From Nocardioides renjunii (GTDB lineage Bacteria > Actinomycetota > Actinomycetes > Propionibacteriales > Nocardioidaceae), in contig NZ_CP141058.1 of NCBI RefSeq assembly GCF_034661175.1, forward strand, positions 3,100,001 through 3,164,000: a DNA stretch of 64,000 nt, in the 5' to 3' direction. This document shows positions 27,301 through 35,766 of the stretch, in pieces. Position 1 is the first letter of the stretch, and each line of letters starts with the position of its first letter. Under the pieces are notes generated by a model that saw nothing but the letters and a program-made list of their open reading frames with translations, did no database searches and had not been told where the DNA came from. Made by a program: the position numbers and the translations under genes.

Positions 27301-27321
27301 CCGGCCCCCAGCGGGGGCCGG
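27301..27321 (-). terminator. Hairpin between clpP2 and clpX
   Basis: CCGGCCCCC (27301-27309) and GGGGGCCGG (27313-27321) form a perfect 9-bp stem with a 3-base loop, flanked by GTG and CAC that can extend it with a bulge. It lies 42 bp after the clpP2 stop and about 80 bp before clpX. No U-tract follows, so it may be a partial terminator or mRNA-stability element. Confidence 0.55.
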
Positions 27322-27363
27322 ACACGAGATGTCGGGTGCCCTCATTCCGGTCTCGGACCGGGG

Positions 27364-27972
27364 TCAGACGAGCGCCGGGGCGCCCTTGCGGGACTCGATG
27401 ACCGCGTCGATGAGCCCGTACTCGACGGCCTGCTCGGCGGTCAGGATCTTGTCGCGCTCGATGTCGCGGCTGACCTGGTCGATGTCCTTGCCGCTCGAGT
27501 CGGCGATCATCCGCTCCAGCAGCTCGCGCATGCGCAGGATCTCGTTGGCCTGGATCTCGATGTCGGAGGTCTGGCCGAACGTGCCCTCGGTGTAGGGCTG
27601 GTGGATGAGGATGCGGCTGTTGGGCAGCGCCATCCGCTTGCCCTTGGCGCCGGCGCCCAGCAGGATCGCGGCCGCCGAGGCCGCCTGGCCCAGGCACACC
27701 GTCTGCACGTCGGGCTTGATGAAGCGCATCGTGTCGTAGATCGCGGTCAGCGCGGTGAACGAGCCACCGGGGCTGTTGATGTAGATGCTGATGTCGGTGT
27801 CGGGGTTCATCGTCTCCAGGCACATCAGCTGGGCGATCACCGCGTTGGCGACGTCGTCGCTGATCGGCGTGCCGAGGTAAATGATGCGCTCCTCGAACAG
27901 CTTGGCGTAGGGGTCGATGCGGCGGAAGCCGTAGGAGGTGCGCTCTTCCCACTGCGGGATGTAGTAGTTCAT
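27364..27972 (-). CDS. clpP2: ATP-dependent Clp protease proteolytic subunit ClpP2
   Basis: A 202-residue serine peptidase, one of two ClpP subunits that form the mixed ClpP1P2 barrel in actinobacteria. The catalytic Ser is in GQAASAAAILL near residue 110, His in ILIHQPYTEG near 135, and Asp in SRDIERDKILT near 185. INSPGGSFTALTAIYD lines the substrate groove. The N-terminus, MNYYIPQWEERTSYGFRRIDPYAKLF, matches the longer ClpP2 type. It starts 1 bp after the clpP1 stop, so the pair is co-translated. Confidence 0.95.
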   Translation of the reverse strand: MNYYIPQWEERTSYGFRRIDPYAKLFEERIIYLGTPISDDVANAVIAQLMCLETMNPDTDISIYINSPGGSFTALTAIYDTMRFIKPDVQTVCLGQAASAAAILLGAGAKGKRMALPNSRILIHQPYTEGTFGQTSDIEIQANEILRMRELLERMIADSSGKDIDQVSRDIERDKILTAEQAVEYGLIDAVIESRKGAPALV

Positions 27973-27973
27973 G

Positions 27974-28615
27974 TCAGTCCTTGGTCCGGGCCGGGCGGCC
28001 CTCGTCGGCGGCTTCGCGGGCGCTGGTAATGACCTGGTCGACGAGGCCGTACTCGACGGCCTGGTCGGCGGTGAACCACCGGTCACGGTCGGCGTCGGCG
28101 ACGACCTGCTCGACGGTCTGGCCGGTGTGCTCGGCGATCAGGTCCAGCAGCACCTTCTTGATGTGGATCGACTGCTGGGCCTGGATCTTGATGTCCGAGG
28201 CCGAGCCGCCCATGCCCGAGGAGGGCTGGTGCATCATGATGCGGGCGTGGGGCAGGGCGTAGCGCTTGCCCTTCGTGCCGGCGCACAGCAGGAACTGGCC
28301 CATCGAGGCCGCCAGTCCCATGCCGACGGTCGCCACGTCGTTGGGGATGTAGTTCATCGTGTCGTAGATCGCCATGCCGGCGTCGACGGAGCCACCGGGG
28401 CTGTTGATGTGGAGGAAGATGTCGGCCTCCGGGTCCTCGGCGGAGAGCAGCAGGAGCTGGGCGCAGATCGCGTTGGCGTTCTGGTCGCGCACCTCCGAGC
28501 CGAGGAAGACGATGCGCTCACGGAGGAGGCGCTGGTAGATGTGGTCGTCGAGGCCATACATCCCACCGGCGCCGTTCATCTCGGGCGAGAGGGCTGGGCT
28601 GGAGTTCTGGTTCAC
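27974..28615 (-). CDS. clpP1: ATP-dependent Clp protease proteolytic subunit ClpP1
   Basis: A 213-residue ClpP subunit. The catalytic residues are Ser in [11 protein letters not shown] near 105, His in [10 protein letters not shown] near 130, and Asp in ADADRDRWF near 180. [21 protein letters not shown] is the groove motif. The GTG at 28615 is preferred: TAGTGT lies 7 bases upstream with no Shine-Dalgarno, fitting a leaderless message. An ATG at 28579 is an alternative with no better signal. ClpP1 subunits are commonly propeptide-processed, so the first residues may be removed. clpP2 follows after 1 bp. Confidence 0.95.
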   Translation of the reverse strand: MNQNSSPALSPEMNGAGGMYGLDDHIYQRLLRERIVFLGSEVRDQNANAICAQLLLLSAEDPEADIFLHINSPGGSVDAGMAIYDTMNYIPNDVATVGMGLAASMGQFLLCAGTKGKRYALPHARIMMHQPSSGMGGSASDIKIQAQQSIHIKKVLLDLIAEHTGQTVEQVVADADRDRWFTADQAVEYGLVDQVITSAREAADEGRPARTKD

Positions 28616-28622
28616 GCTGGCG

Positions 28623-28628
28623 ACACTA
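28623..28628 (-). promoter_or_regulatory. Leaderless -10 element (TAGTGT) for clpP1-clpP2
   Basis: TAGTGT on the minus strand is separated by 7 bases from the clpP1 GTG at 28615; the gap has no ribosome-binding site. Confidence 0.5.
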
Positions 28629-28731
28629 GCCGGAAGGTCGGACACTTCCACGCGAGAACCCCCCCTGTTCGCCCACAGCGGATTCACGGGCGCCCGGGCG
28701 GGTCGCAGGCGCCCGGCCCGGACCGGCGCCG

Positions 28732-29160
28732 TCAGCCGAGGGCGACCTCGCGGAGCACCTCGCGGAACACCCGGTAGCGCTCCGCGCCCACCTGGTCGGC
28801 CCAGGCCTCGTCGCAGGCCCGCAGCAGCGCTCCGGCCCGGGCGACCGCGTCGCCGCCGCGGTCGGTGATGCGGACCAGCCGGGCGCGCGCGTCGTGGTCG
28901 GGGACCGCCACCTCCACCATCCCCAGGTCCGCGAGCTGGCGGACGAACTGTCCGCACCCCTGCGTCGTCATCTCCACCCGCTCGGCCAGCTCGGAGATGG
29001 TGAGCCCCTCGGGCGGGAGCCACTCCAGCAGTCGCAGCTGCGAGGCACGCAGCTCGGGCAGGTCCTCGGCCAGGCGCTCGCGGAGCCGACCGAACACCAT
29101 GCCCATGAGCATCGGCAGGTGCGGCTCGACCGTCGGCATGCGGCCCTTGACACCAGTCAT
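28732..29160 (-). CDS. MarR-family transcriptional regulator
   Basis: A 142-residue winged-helix regulator. The dimerisation helix (about 15-30) precedes the DNA-binding region: [42 protein letters not shown] (about 42-83) has the helix-turn-helix, and the wing follows with [16 protein letters not shown]. It is divergent from the phosphotransferase gene, and their shared gap contains a 14-bp direct repeat that covers this gene's own start, suggesting autoregulation and control of the neighbour. The ATG at 29160 is used; an ATG at 29139 (MPTVEPH), preceded by AAGGG, is an equally possible start. Confidence 0.85.
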   Translation of the reverse strand: MTGVKGRMPTVEPHLPMLMGMVFGRLRERLAEDLPELRASQLRLLEWLPPEGLTISELAERVEMTTQGCGQFVRQLADLGMVEVAVPDHDARARLVRITDRGGDAVARAGALLRACDEAWADQVGAERYRVFREVLREVALG

Positions 29161-29176
29161 GAAAGCAACTTACCTT
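29147..29176 (+). promoter_or_regulatory. Promoter (TTGACA - TACCTT) of the phosphotransferase gene
   Basis: A consensus -35 TTGACA at 29147-29152 is followed by TACCTT at 29171-29176 (spacer 18; TTACCT with 17). The start would fall near 29183, almost on the ATG at 29185, so the transcript is leaderless or nearly so. The -35 box lies within the first codons of the divergent marR gene. Confidence 0.6.
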
Positions 29177-29197
29177 CTTTGACCATGAAAGCAACTT
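29158..29197. promoter_or_regulatory. Candidate MarR operator: 14-bp direct repeat
   Basis: CATGAAAGCAACTT occurs at 29158-29171 and again at 29184-29197, 26 bp apart. Each copy contains GAAAG-CAA-CTT(T/A), an inverted repeat with 3-base centre; the second copy is perfect (GAAAGCAACTTTC). The first lies between the -35 and -10 boxes and over the marR start codon; the second covers the start of the phosphotransferase gene. Binding here would block both genes. Confidence 0.6.
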
Positions 29198-30390
29198 TCA
29201 CGCCAGGGCGGACGGTGGCCCGGCGTGACCTGCTGGGCGAGGACGACGTCAGCGACGGCGAGCTCGCCGCGATGGTCGCGGACCTGTGGGGCGTCCCCGC
29301 CGCGACACTGGTCGACTCGACCGCGCAGACGGTCGCCTACGACGTCCCCTCGATCCTCACCGGCGCCCGCACCTGGGTCCTCGGCCACGCCGACGCGGGC
29401 GACGGGCCACGCGCGTTCCGGCTCTTCGTCAAGCGGGTGCACCACTGGCGCCACTCCCCCGCCTTCGCCTTCGTCCCGCCCGAGATCGCGGAGTGGGCAG
29501 CCACGACCCTCCCCTGGCGGGCCGAGCACCTCCTCTACGCCTCCGACCTCGCACCGCGGCTGCCCGACGGGCTGACCATGCCCCGCGGGCTGCGGGTCGT
29601 CGAGCACCCCGACGAGACGGCGGTCATCTGGATGGAGGCCGTGGAGTGCGACGACGTGCCGTGGACGTACGACGACAGCGTCCGCGCCGCACGGCTGCTG
29701 GGCCGGCTCGCCGGCAGCCCGGACGTCGCCCCCCTCGCCGGCATCGACCCGCAGCCGTGGCACATCGACGACTTCGCGGTGGGCCGGCTGGCCCACACGG
29801 TGCTCCCCGGCTTCCACGACGAGGCCACGTGGCGCCACCCGACCGTCGCCGAGCACTTCGGACCGCTGCGGGCCGGCCTCACCGACGTGGCCCACCACCT
29901 CGACGCGCTGGCCCGGGAGTTCGCCGCGAGCCGCCACCTCGCCTCGCACGGCGACGCCTGCCCCAACAACCTGCTGCGCCGCGAGGGCCAGCCGGGGTTC
30001 GTCCTCATCGACTTCGGGTTCTGGCGCAGCCAGCCGGTCGGCTTCGACCTGTCCCAGCTCCTGGTGGGCGACATCCAGATCGGCCGCCAGGACGCCGACG
30101 ACCTGCCGGAGCGCGCTGCCGCGTGCGTGGAGGCGTACGCCGCCGGGCTCGCCGACGAGGGGCTCGACGTGCCGCTGCCGGAGGTCCGCCGCGGTCACGC
30201 GGTGAGCCTCATGCTCTTCAACGGACTGCCGAGCCTGCCGACCGAGATGCTGCAGGAGGAGGCGACGCTCGAGGCCGCCGGCGGGGTCACCGACGAGTTC
30301 CGCGCGTCGTTCGAGCACTGGGTGCGCCAGCGGGCCGCGATCGCGCGCTACGCGCTCGACGTGCTCGCCACCACCGGGTCGGCCGCCTGA
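29185..30390 (+). CDS. Aminoglycoside phosphotransferase (APH)-family protein
   Basis: A 401-residue small-molecule kinase fold. The catalytic loop is [11 protein letters not shown] near residue 255 (HGDxxxxN; base Asp and metal-binding Asn) and the metal-binding DFG equivalent is LIDFGF near 275. The N-terminal lobe is less conserved, with no obvious Gly-rich loop. The family phosphorylates hydroxyls of antibiotics, sugars or amino alcohols; the substrate here is unknown. Divergent pairing with a MarR regulator and shared operator repeats suggest induction by a small aromatic or antibiotic ligand. The ATG at 29185 lies at the predicted transcription start. A strong bidirectional terminator follows. 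Confidence 0.75.
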   Translation: MKATFTPGRTVARRDLLGEDDVSDGELAAMVADLWGVPAATLVDSTAQTVAYDVPSILTGARTWVLGHADAGDGPRAFRLFVKRVHHWRHSPAFAFVPPEIAEWAATTLPWRAEHLLYASDLAPRLPDGLTMPRGLRVVEHPDETAVIWMEAVECDDVPWTYDDSVRAARLLGRLAGSPDVAPLAGIDPQPWHIDDFAVGRLAHTVLPGFHDEATWRHPTVAEHFGPLRAGLTDVAHHLDALAREFAASRHLASHGDACPNNLLRREGQPGFVLIDFGFWRSQPVGFDLSQLLVGDIQIGRQDADDLPERAAACVEAYAAGLADEGLDVPLPEVRRGHAVSLMLFNGLPSLPTEMLQEEATLEAAGGVTDEFRASFEHWVRQRAAIARYALDVLATTGSAA

Positions 30391-30447
30391 GCCCGCGCCG
30401 AGCGCGCGCCTCGCTCCGGGACGTGCACCAGCCAGCGGGGCGAACGG

Positions 30448-30484
30448 CGACCGGCGCCCACCCCGAGGGGGTGGACGCCGGTCG
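30448..30484. terminator. Bidirectional terminator between APH gene and tig
   Basis: CGACCGGCGCCCACCCC (30448-30464) and GGGGTGGACGCCGGTCG (30468-30484) form a 17-bp stem with one mismatch and a 3-base loop. It sits between two convergent genes and can serve both. Confidence 0.75.
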
Positions 30485-30503
30485 TCCGGTCAGGATCAGG
30501 CGA

Positions 30504-31916
30504 TCAGGACTGCTCGGAGTCCTCGGAGACCTCGGAGACCTCGGCCTCGTCGGCCGCCTCGACCTCAGCGGTCTCGTCGACCGGCTCGCCGATGGTGCCG
30601 TCGGGACGCAGGTTCTTCAGCTCGACCACGTTGCCCGAGGCGTCCTTGACGGTCGCGGCCTCCACGATCGTGGCCAGCGCCTTGCCGCGCAGGATCTCCT
30701 GCACGAGCTCGGGGATGTGGTTGTGCTCGAACATGTGGTTGGCGAACTCCTGCGGGTCCTGGCCGGACTGCTGGGCGCGCCGCACGAGGTGCTCGGAGAG
30801 CTCGTTCTGCTCGATGCCGAACTCCTCCTGCTTGGCGATCTTGTCGAGGATGAACTGGGCGGCGACGGCGTCGCGGACACGGCGCTCGAGGTCGGCCTCG
30901 AACTCCTCCTGCGTCTGGCCCTCGTCCTCGAGGTACTTCTCCATGGTGATGCCGGCGAAGCCGAGCTGCTGCTCCACGCTCTGGCGACGCGCGTTGAGCT
31001 CGTCGGTGACCATGACCTCGGGGAGCGGGATGGTGACCTTCTCCAGCAGGGCCTCGAGCACCGCGTCGCGGGCGGCGGCGGCCTGCTCGAGCCGCTTGCC
31101 GCGGCCGAGGCGCTCGCGCACGTCGGCGGTCAGCTCTTCCGCGGTGTCGAACTCGGAGGCGAGCTGGGCGAACTCGTCGTCGACCTCGGGGAGCTGCTGC
31201 TCCTGCACGGCGCTCACCTTGACGGTGACCTCGACCGGCTCGCCGACGAGGTCGCCGCCGACCAGCTCGGACACGAACGTCTTGTCGTCACCGGCGGAGA
31301 GGCCGACGAGCGCCTCGTCGAGGCCGTCGATCATGCCGCCGCGGCCGACCTGGTAGGACATGCCGGTGACCTCGCCGCCCTCGACGGGCTCGCCGTCCTT
31401 GGCCGCGAGGAGGTCGATCGTGACGAAGTCGCCGTCCGCGGCCGCGCGCTCGACGGGCACCAGGGTGCCGAAGCGCTCACGCAGCGCCTGGACCTGCTCC
31501 TCGACGTCGGCGTCGGAGATCTCGATGTCCTCGACGCTGGCCTCGAGCCCGTCGTAGGCGGGGAGCTCGAAGTCGGGCTTGACGTCGACCTCGGCGGTGA
31601 ACTCGAGGGACTCGTTGTCCTCGAACTTGGTCACCTCGATCTCGGGCTGCGCCAGCGGCTCGAGGTCGTGCTCCTGCAGCGCGGCCATGTAGGACTGCGG
31701 GACGACGGCGTTGATGGCCTCGTCGAGGACCGGCCCACGGCCGACCTGGCGGTCGATGACCGCCGGCGGGACCTTGCCCCGGCGGAAGCCCGGGACGTTG
31801 ATCTGCTTCGCGATCTTCTGGTACGCCGCGTCGAGGCTCGGCTTGAGCTCCTCGAAGGGCACCTCGACGGTCAGCTTGGCCCGGGTCGGGCTCAAGGTCT
31901 CGACGGCGCTCTTCAC
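30504..31916 (-). CDS. tig: Trigger factor (ribosome-associated peptidyl-prolyl isomerase chaperone)
   Basis: A 470-residue chaperone that binds near the ribosome exit tunnel. The ribosome-binding domain (about 1-110) has the signature GFRRGKVPPAVI near 44. The FKBP-type isomerase domain follows (about 150-240), and the helical arms and tip run to about 430. The last 40 residues are a very acidic tail (VDETAEVEAADEAEVSE), common in high-GC actinobacteria. The GTG start at 31916 has AGGAGA upstream at good spacing. It is followed leftward by a strong bidirectional terminator. Upstream are two tRNA genes read in the same direction. Confidence 0.96.
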   Translation of the reverse strand: MKSAVETLSPTRAKLTVEVPFEELKPSLDAAYQKIAKQINVPGFRRGKVPPAVIDRQVGRGPVLDEAINAVVPQSYMAALQEHDLEPLAQPEIEVTKFEDNESLEFTAEVDVKPDFELPAYDGLEASVEDIEISDADVEEQVQALRERFGTLVPVERAAADGDFVTIDLLAAKDGEPVEGGEVTGMSYQVGRGGMIDGLDEALVGLSAGDDKTFVSELVGGDLVGEPVEVTVKVSAVQEQQLPEVDDEFAQLASEFDTAEELTADVRERLGRGKRLEQAAAARDAVLEALLEKVTIPLPEVMVTDELNARRQSVEQQLGFAGITMEKYLEDEGQTQEEFEADLERRVRDAVAAQFILDKIAKQEEFGIEQNELSEHLVRRAQQSGQDPQEFANHMFEHNHIPELVQEILRGKALATIVEAATVKDASGNVVELKNLRPDGTIGEPVDETAEVEAADEAEVSEVSEDSEQS

Positions 31917-32060
31917 AAATGTCTCCTGATGCTGATGGTCTGGGTGACGTGCGGCAGCGCCGGCTCGGGGTGCCCGGCGACCGCAAACCCGTTGAGTCTA
32001 TCGACGGCGTGGGCACAGGCCGAATCACGCCCGGCGGCTGCGACGCGTGGGGCCGGTGGG

Positions 32061-32133
32061 TCGGGGCGACAGGACTCGAACCTGCGGTCTCCTGCTCCCA
32101 AAGCAGGCGCGCTAGCCACTACGCTACGCCCCG
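32061..32133 (-). tRNA. tRNA-Pro (anticodon TGG)
   Basis: The minus strand folds into a full cloverleaf of 73 nt: acceptor stem CGGGGCG with CGCCCCG plus discriminator A, D-arm in GCGTAGTGGCTAGCGC, anticodon stem CCTGC/GCAGG with loop TTTGGGA (anticodon TGG), and T-arm GCAGG-TTCGAGT-CCTGT. No CCA is encoded. It lies between tig and the tRNA-Gly gene. Confidence 0.95.
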
Positions 32134-32182
32134 CCAAACGGGCCCCGACGGCCTCCGGACGGAGGTCTCTGGGCCTGCTTGG

Positions 32183-32253
32183 AGCGGATGACGGGAATCG
32201 AACCCGCGTAGCCAGTTTGGAAGACTGGGGCTCTACCATTGAGCTACATCCGC
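32183..32253 (-). tRNA. tRNA-Gly (anticodon TCC)
   Basis: The minus strand forms a 71-nt cloverleaf: acceptor stem GCGGATG with CATCCGC, discriminator T, D-arm around AGCTCAATGGTAGAGC, anticodon stem CCAGT/ACTGG with loop CTTCCAA (anticodon TCC), and T-arm CGGGTTCGATTCCCG. No CCA is encoded. It is 49 bp upstream of tRNA-Pro in the same direction, so the two are probably co-transcribed. Confidence 0.95.
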
Positions 32254-32338
32254 GCGCTGCCCGGCTGCCTGGCGGCCCCCGGTGCGGAAGTCATGGTGCC
32301 ACACCGCGAGGTGGTCGCCCCAACCGGCTCGCAGGTGC

Positions 32339-33391
32339 TCAGCGCCGGTGGACCAGGAGCAGGGCCCGGTCGTCGTTGCGCGAGCCGAGGGACTCGATGA
32401 GGCGCGTGGCGCCGCCCTCGAACTGTCCCCGCAGGAGCCGTTCGGCCTGCCCGAGCATCCGGTCGATGCCGAGGCTGATGTCGCGGTTGCGGGTCTCGAC
32501 CATGCCGTCGGTGTAGAGCAGCAGGGCGTCGCCGTGGCGCATCTCGCCCGACACGACCGTGTAGGTCGCGTCGTCGATGAGGCCGAGGACCGGGCCCTCG
32601 GACTCGAGCACCTCCCAGCGGCCCGAGCCGGCGTGCCGCAGGGCGGCCGGCGGGTGACCGGCGCTGCGGATGTCGTAGTGGCCGGTGCGGAGGTCGAGCG
32701 ACAGGTGGATGGCGGTGGCGAAGCCCTCCTGCCACTCCTGGCGCAGCAGGAACGTGTTGGCGGCCGGCAGGAACTCCGCGGGCGGCAGGGCGCTCAGGAG
32801 GCCGCCGATGGCACCGGACAGGAGGAGGGCGCGGGTGCCCGCTCCCTGGCCCTTGCCGGAGACGTCGACGACCGCGACCTCGAGCCGGTCACCGACCCGC
32901 GAGGCGACGACGAAGTCGCCCGCGAACGGCGTCCCGCCGGCGGACCGCAGCTCGGCGGCGGCGTACCACTGCTCGGGCAGGGCCGGGATGCCGCCCTGGC
33001 GCAGGATCCGGTCGCGCAGGTCGACGAACATCGTCTCGCCCTGGAGGCCGGCCACCCCGAGCCGCGAGCGCCGCAACGACGAGACCAGCACCAGGAAGCC
33101 GAGGCCGAAGATGATGACGACGGTGAGCGCCACTCGCGTGGTGACGTCCTGCGAGGGGACGAGGAGCGCCAGCACGAGGAGCACGAACAGCACGAACCAG
33201 GGCAGCTGGCGCGGCCCGAGCATGAGGCTGGCCACCACGAGCGGCACGAGCAGGCTGTTGAGCGGCATCTCGTCGAACCGCCAGATGGCCAGGGCGATCA
33301 GGAGGGTCGAGGCGACCAGTGCCACGAGCAACCGGTAGCCCCGCGGCACGACGCGGTTCAGTGCCTCGTTGAGCCACCGAGGAGAACTCAT
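32339..33391 (-). CDS. Membrane-anchored PP2C-type serine phosphatase (RsbU/SpoIIE domain)
   Basis: A 350-residue protein. The first 105 residues contain four closely packed membrane helices (about 17-35, 43-58, 62-80, 83-102). The cytoplasmic C-terminal region from about 130 is a SpoIIE/RsbU-type PPM phosphatase: AGDFVVASRVGDRLEVAVVDVSGKGQGA has the metal-binding Asp residues, then AGHPPAALRH, LGLIDDATYT and LLLYTDGMVETR. It would dephosphorylate an anti-sigma-factor antagonist or similar partner. No sigma-factor or anti-sigma gene is nearby, so the pathway is open. Its ATG has GAGGAG upstream and overlaps the nei stop by 4 bp, forming rpiB-nei-phosphatase. Confidence 0.85.
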   Translation of the reverse strand: MSSPRWLNEALNRVVPRGYRLLVALVASTLLIALAIWRFDEMPLNSLLVPLVVASLMLGPRQLPWFVLFVLLVLALLVPSQDVTTRVALTVVIIFGLGFLVLVSSLRRSRLGVAGLQGETMFVDLRDRILRQGGIPALPEQWYAAAELRSAGGTPFAGDFVVASRVGDRLEVAVVDVSGKGQGAGTRALLLSGAIGGLLSALPPAEFLPAANTFLLRQEWQEGFATAIHLSLDLRTGHYDIRSAGHPPAALRHAGSGRWEVLESEGPVLGLIDDATYTVVSGEMRHGDALLLYTDGMVETRNRDISLGIDRMLGQAERLLRGQFEGGATRLIESLGSRNDDRALLLVHRR

Positions 33392-34296
33392 GGCCGAGCT
33401 CCTCGCGACGGTGCCGTGTCCTTGGTGGGTGATGCTACGGCTCGCGAGCGGAAGACGGGCTGACATCGGGGACACCAGAACGTGTTGCGTCCGACGAGCT
33501 CGCCGGTGCGCACGGTGGAGCCGCACACCAGGCACGGCATCGAGGTCCGGCGGTAGACGTAGACCTCCCCTCCGTGGTCGTCGCGGCGCGGCGCCCGGCC
33601 CATCGCCTCGGGCGTGTGCTCGGGTCGCACGGTGTCGATGCGCCCGGTGCGCACGCCCTCCCCCATCAGCTCGACGAGGTCGGCCCACATCGCGCGCCAC
33701 TGCCCGGACCGCAGCGTGTCGCCGGGCCGGAGGGGGTGGATGCGGTGGCGGAACAACACCTCGGCGCGGTAGACGTTGCCGACGCCGGCGAGCACCTTCT
33801 GGTCCATGAGCAGGTCGCCGATCGGGCGGTGGCTCCGCGAGATGCGCCGCCACGCGACCGCCGGGTCGGCGTCGGGTCGCAGCGGGTCCGGTCCGAGCCG
33901 ACCGATGACCTCGTCACGCCGCTCGGGGCCGACGAGGTCGCAGAGGATCGCACCGCGCAGGTCGGCGTACGACGTCCCGCGGGGATCGCCGTCCGGAAAG
34001 GTCTCCAGGCGCAGCCGCACCTGGCCCACCGGCGCCGGGACCGCTGCGTGCTCGGGGAGGCCGGCGTGGACGTCGAACCGCCCGATCAGCCCGAGGTGGA
34101 CGTGCCAGAAGCGCTCGCCCTCGAGCTCGACGAACAGGTGCTTGCCCGCCGACTCGGCACCCAGCAGGCGCGACCCGTCGACCTGCTCCGCGTCGGCGGC
34201 CGACCTGCCCTGCGGGGAGGTCACCCGGACGGTGCGGCCGGCGAACGCCGCGCCGAGGTCGTCGGCCAGCTTGCGGAGGGTGTGGCCCTCAGGCAT
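33388..34296 (-). CDS. nei: Fpg/Nei-family DNA glycosylase (endonuclease VIII-like)
   Basis: A 302-residue base-excision repair enzyme. It begins MPEGHT, where the Pro after Met removal is the Schiff-base nucleophile and Glu3 the catalytic acid. The helix-two-turn-helix region is GDLLMDQKVLAGVGNVYRAEVLFRHRIHP near 160. The C-terminal zinc finger is CLVCGSTVRTGELVGRNTFWCPRC near 255. The PEGHT start and spacing fit the actinobacterial Nei-type group acting on oxidised pyrimidines. It overlaps rpiB by 8 bp upstream and the phosphatase by 4 bp downstream; nei-rpiB adjacency is conserved in mycobacteria. Confidence 0.93.
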   Translation of the reverse strand: MPEGHTLRKLADDLGAAFAGRTVRVTSPQGRSAADAEQVDGSRLLGAESAGKHLFVELEGERFWHVHLGLIGRFDVHAGLPEHAAVPAPVGQVRLRLETFPDGDPRGTSYADLRGAILCDLVGPERRDEVIGRLGPDPLRPDADPAVAWRRISRSHRPIGDLLMDQKVLAGVGNVYRAEVLFRHRIHPLRPGDTLRSGQWRAMWADLVELMGEGVRTGRIDTVRPEHTPEAMGRAPRRDDHGGEVYVYRRTSMPCLVCGSTVRTGELVGRNTFWCPRCQPVFRSRAVASPTKDTAPSRGARP

Positions 34297-34822
34297 CCGC
34301 GGGGTCGTCGGACGTCGAGGAGCCGGGCCCCCGCAGCGCCGACTCGGGGAGGGGCGGGAGCTCCTTGGTGGCGTCGTAGGTCGCGACCTGGTCGATGCGG
34401 CGCACGTGGCGCTCGTCCCCGGAGAACGGGGTGGTGAGGAAGACCTCGACGAAGCGGGTCATCTCCTCCACGGAGTGCATGCGGCCGCCGACGGACACGA
34501 CGTTGGCGTCGTTGTGCTCGCGGGCGAGCGCGGCGGTCTCCTCCGACCAGGCCAGCGCACACCGGATGCCCTCCACCTTGTTGGCCGAGATCTGCTCACC
34601 GTTGCCCGAGCCGCCGATGACGACGCCGAGGCTGTCGAGGCCCTCCTGCCGGTCGGCGGCGACCCCCTCGGCCGCCCGCAGGCAGAAGCAGGGGTAGTCG
34701 TCGAGGGCGTCGTAGACGAACGGGCCGTGGTCGACGACCTCGTGGCCGTGGTCGACGAGCCAGGTCGTCAGGTGGTCCTTCAGCTCGAGGCCGGCATGGT
34801 CGGAGCCCAGGTGAACGCGCAT
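34289..34822 (-). CDS. rpiB: Ribose-5-phosphate isomerase B
   Basis: A 177-residue sugar isomerase interconverting ribulose-5-phosphate and ribose-5-phosphate in the pentose phosphate pathway. SDHAGLELKDHL is the N-terminal active-site motif. The loop GGSGNGEQISANKVEGIR carries Glu rather than the Cys used by E. coli RpiB; this is the mycobacterial type, where that Glu is the base. The terminal 30 residues (ELPPLPESALRGPGSSTS) are an unconserved extension. It overlaps nei by 8 bp and is the promoter-proximal gene of rpiB-nei-phosphatase. Confidence 0.95.
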   Translation of the reverse strand: MRVHLGSDHAGLELKDHLTTWLVDHGHEVVDHGPFVYDALDDYPCFCLRAAEGVAADRQEGLDSLGVVIGGSGNGEQISANKVEGIRCALAWSEETAALAREHNDANVVSVGGRMHSVEEMTRFVEVFLTTPFSGDERHVRRIDQVATYDATKELPPLPESALRGPGSSTSDDPADA

Positions 34823-34876
34823 GGGGAAAGTCTTCCAGAGCGTCGGGGCGGTCCGGGCGCACGGTGGCGCGCGTCC

Positions 34877-35746
34877 TCAGGACAGGTGGAGGTCGAGCCA
34901 GCCGGCCACCTGCCGCAGCAGCGGCTCGGAGGCGGTGAAGTGTGCGTGCCGCCAGAACCCGTGCACCTGGCCCAGGCAGCGCACGCCGACCGTCTCGACA
35001 CCGGACTCGGCGATGCGCCGGGCGAGCTCCTCCCCCTCGTCGCGCAGGGGGTCGTGCTCGGCGGTCGCGACGAAGGTGGGCGGCACCGTGTGCAGCCGGT
35101 CGGACAGCAGCGGAGCCAGGTCGGGGTCGTCGAGGTCCGCCTCGGTGCGGGCGTAGTGCTGCCAGTACCAGGTCGCCTCGGCCGGGTCGAAGCCCGACGC
35201 GGCCCCCTCGGCCCACGACGCGGAGCCTGCCCGCGGGTCGAGGAACGGGTAGACGAGCGCCAGGGCGCTGAAGAAGCCCGGGTTGCGGAGCGCGGCGACC
35301 AGCGCGAGGTTCGCCCCGGCCGAGTCGCCGTGCGCGGCGTACGGCCCGGCGGGACCCTCGCGGCGCAGCCAGCCGACCACCGTGTCGAGGTCGTCGGGCG
35401 CGGCGGGGAACGGCGCCTCGGGCGGGCGGCGGTAGTCGACGCTGAGCACCCGTCGCCGCGCCCGGTTGGTGAGCCGGCGGCAGACGCCGTCGTGCACGTC
35501 GACGTCGTTGAGGACGAAGCCGCCGCCGTGGGCGTGGACGACCACGCCGGGCAGCGCGTCGGCCGGCGTGTAGAGCCGGCACCGCACGCCGTCCGCGTCG
35601 ACCTCCTCGACGGACGCGACGTCCTCGCGGGGCTCGGCGAGGGCTGCCACCCGGGCCTGCTCGCGCTGCGCAGAGATGTCGAAGCCGGGATCGGTGACGG
35701 CCATGCTCGTGTCGGCCCCGACTGCCGTGCGGACCTCGGGATACAT
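34877..35746 (-). CDS. Alpha/beta hydrolase, hormone-sensitive-lipase type (esterase)
   Basis: A 289-residue HSL-family carboxylesterase. The oxyanion motif HAHGGGF is near residue 72, the nucleophile elbow GDSAGAN near 142, catalytic Asp in ATAEHDPLRDE near 235, and His in GQVHGFWRH near 264. The substrate is a short- or medium-chain ester, not specified by the sequence. It lies 20 bp downstream of the LURP-one-related gene and 54 bp before rpiB, in a same-strand run starting at metG. The ATG at 35746 has no clear Shine-Dalgarno; an ATG at 35704 is possible. Confidence 0.85.
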   Translation of the reverse strand: MYPEVRTAVGADTSMAVTDPGFDISAQREQARVAALAEPREDVASVEEVDADGVRCRLYTPADALPGVVVHAHGGGFVLNDVDVHDGVCRRLTNRARRRVLSVDYRRPPEAPFPAAPDDLDTVVGWLRREGPAGPYAAHGDSAGANLALVAALRNPGFFSALALVYPFLDPRAGSASWAEGAASGFDPAEATWYWQHYARTEADLDDPDLAPLLSDRLHTVPPTFVATAEHDPLRDEGEELARRIAESGVETVGVRCLGQVHGFWRHAHFTASEPLLRQVAGWLDLHLS

Positions 35747-35766
35747 CACGGCGGGGGCCTCGGCGC

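Noticed and set aside
34289..34822. RpiB inactivated by loss of the active-site Cys
   Set aside because: The GGSGNGE loop is the mycobacterial type in which a Glu is the base, so the enzyme should be active.
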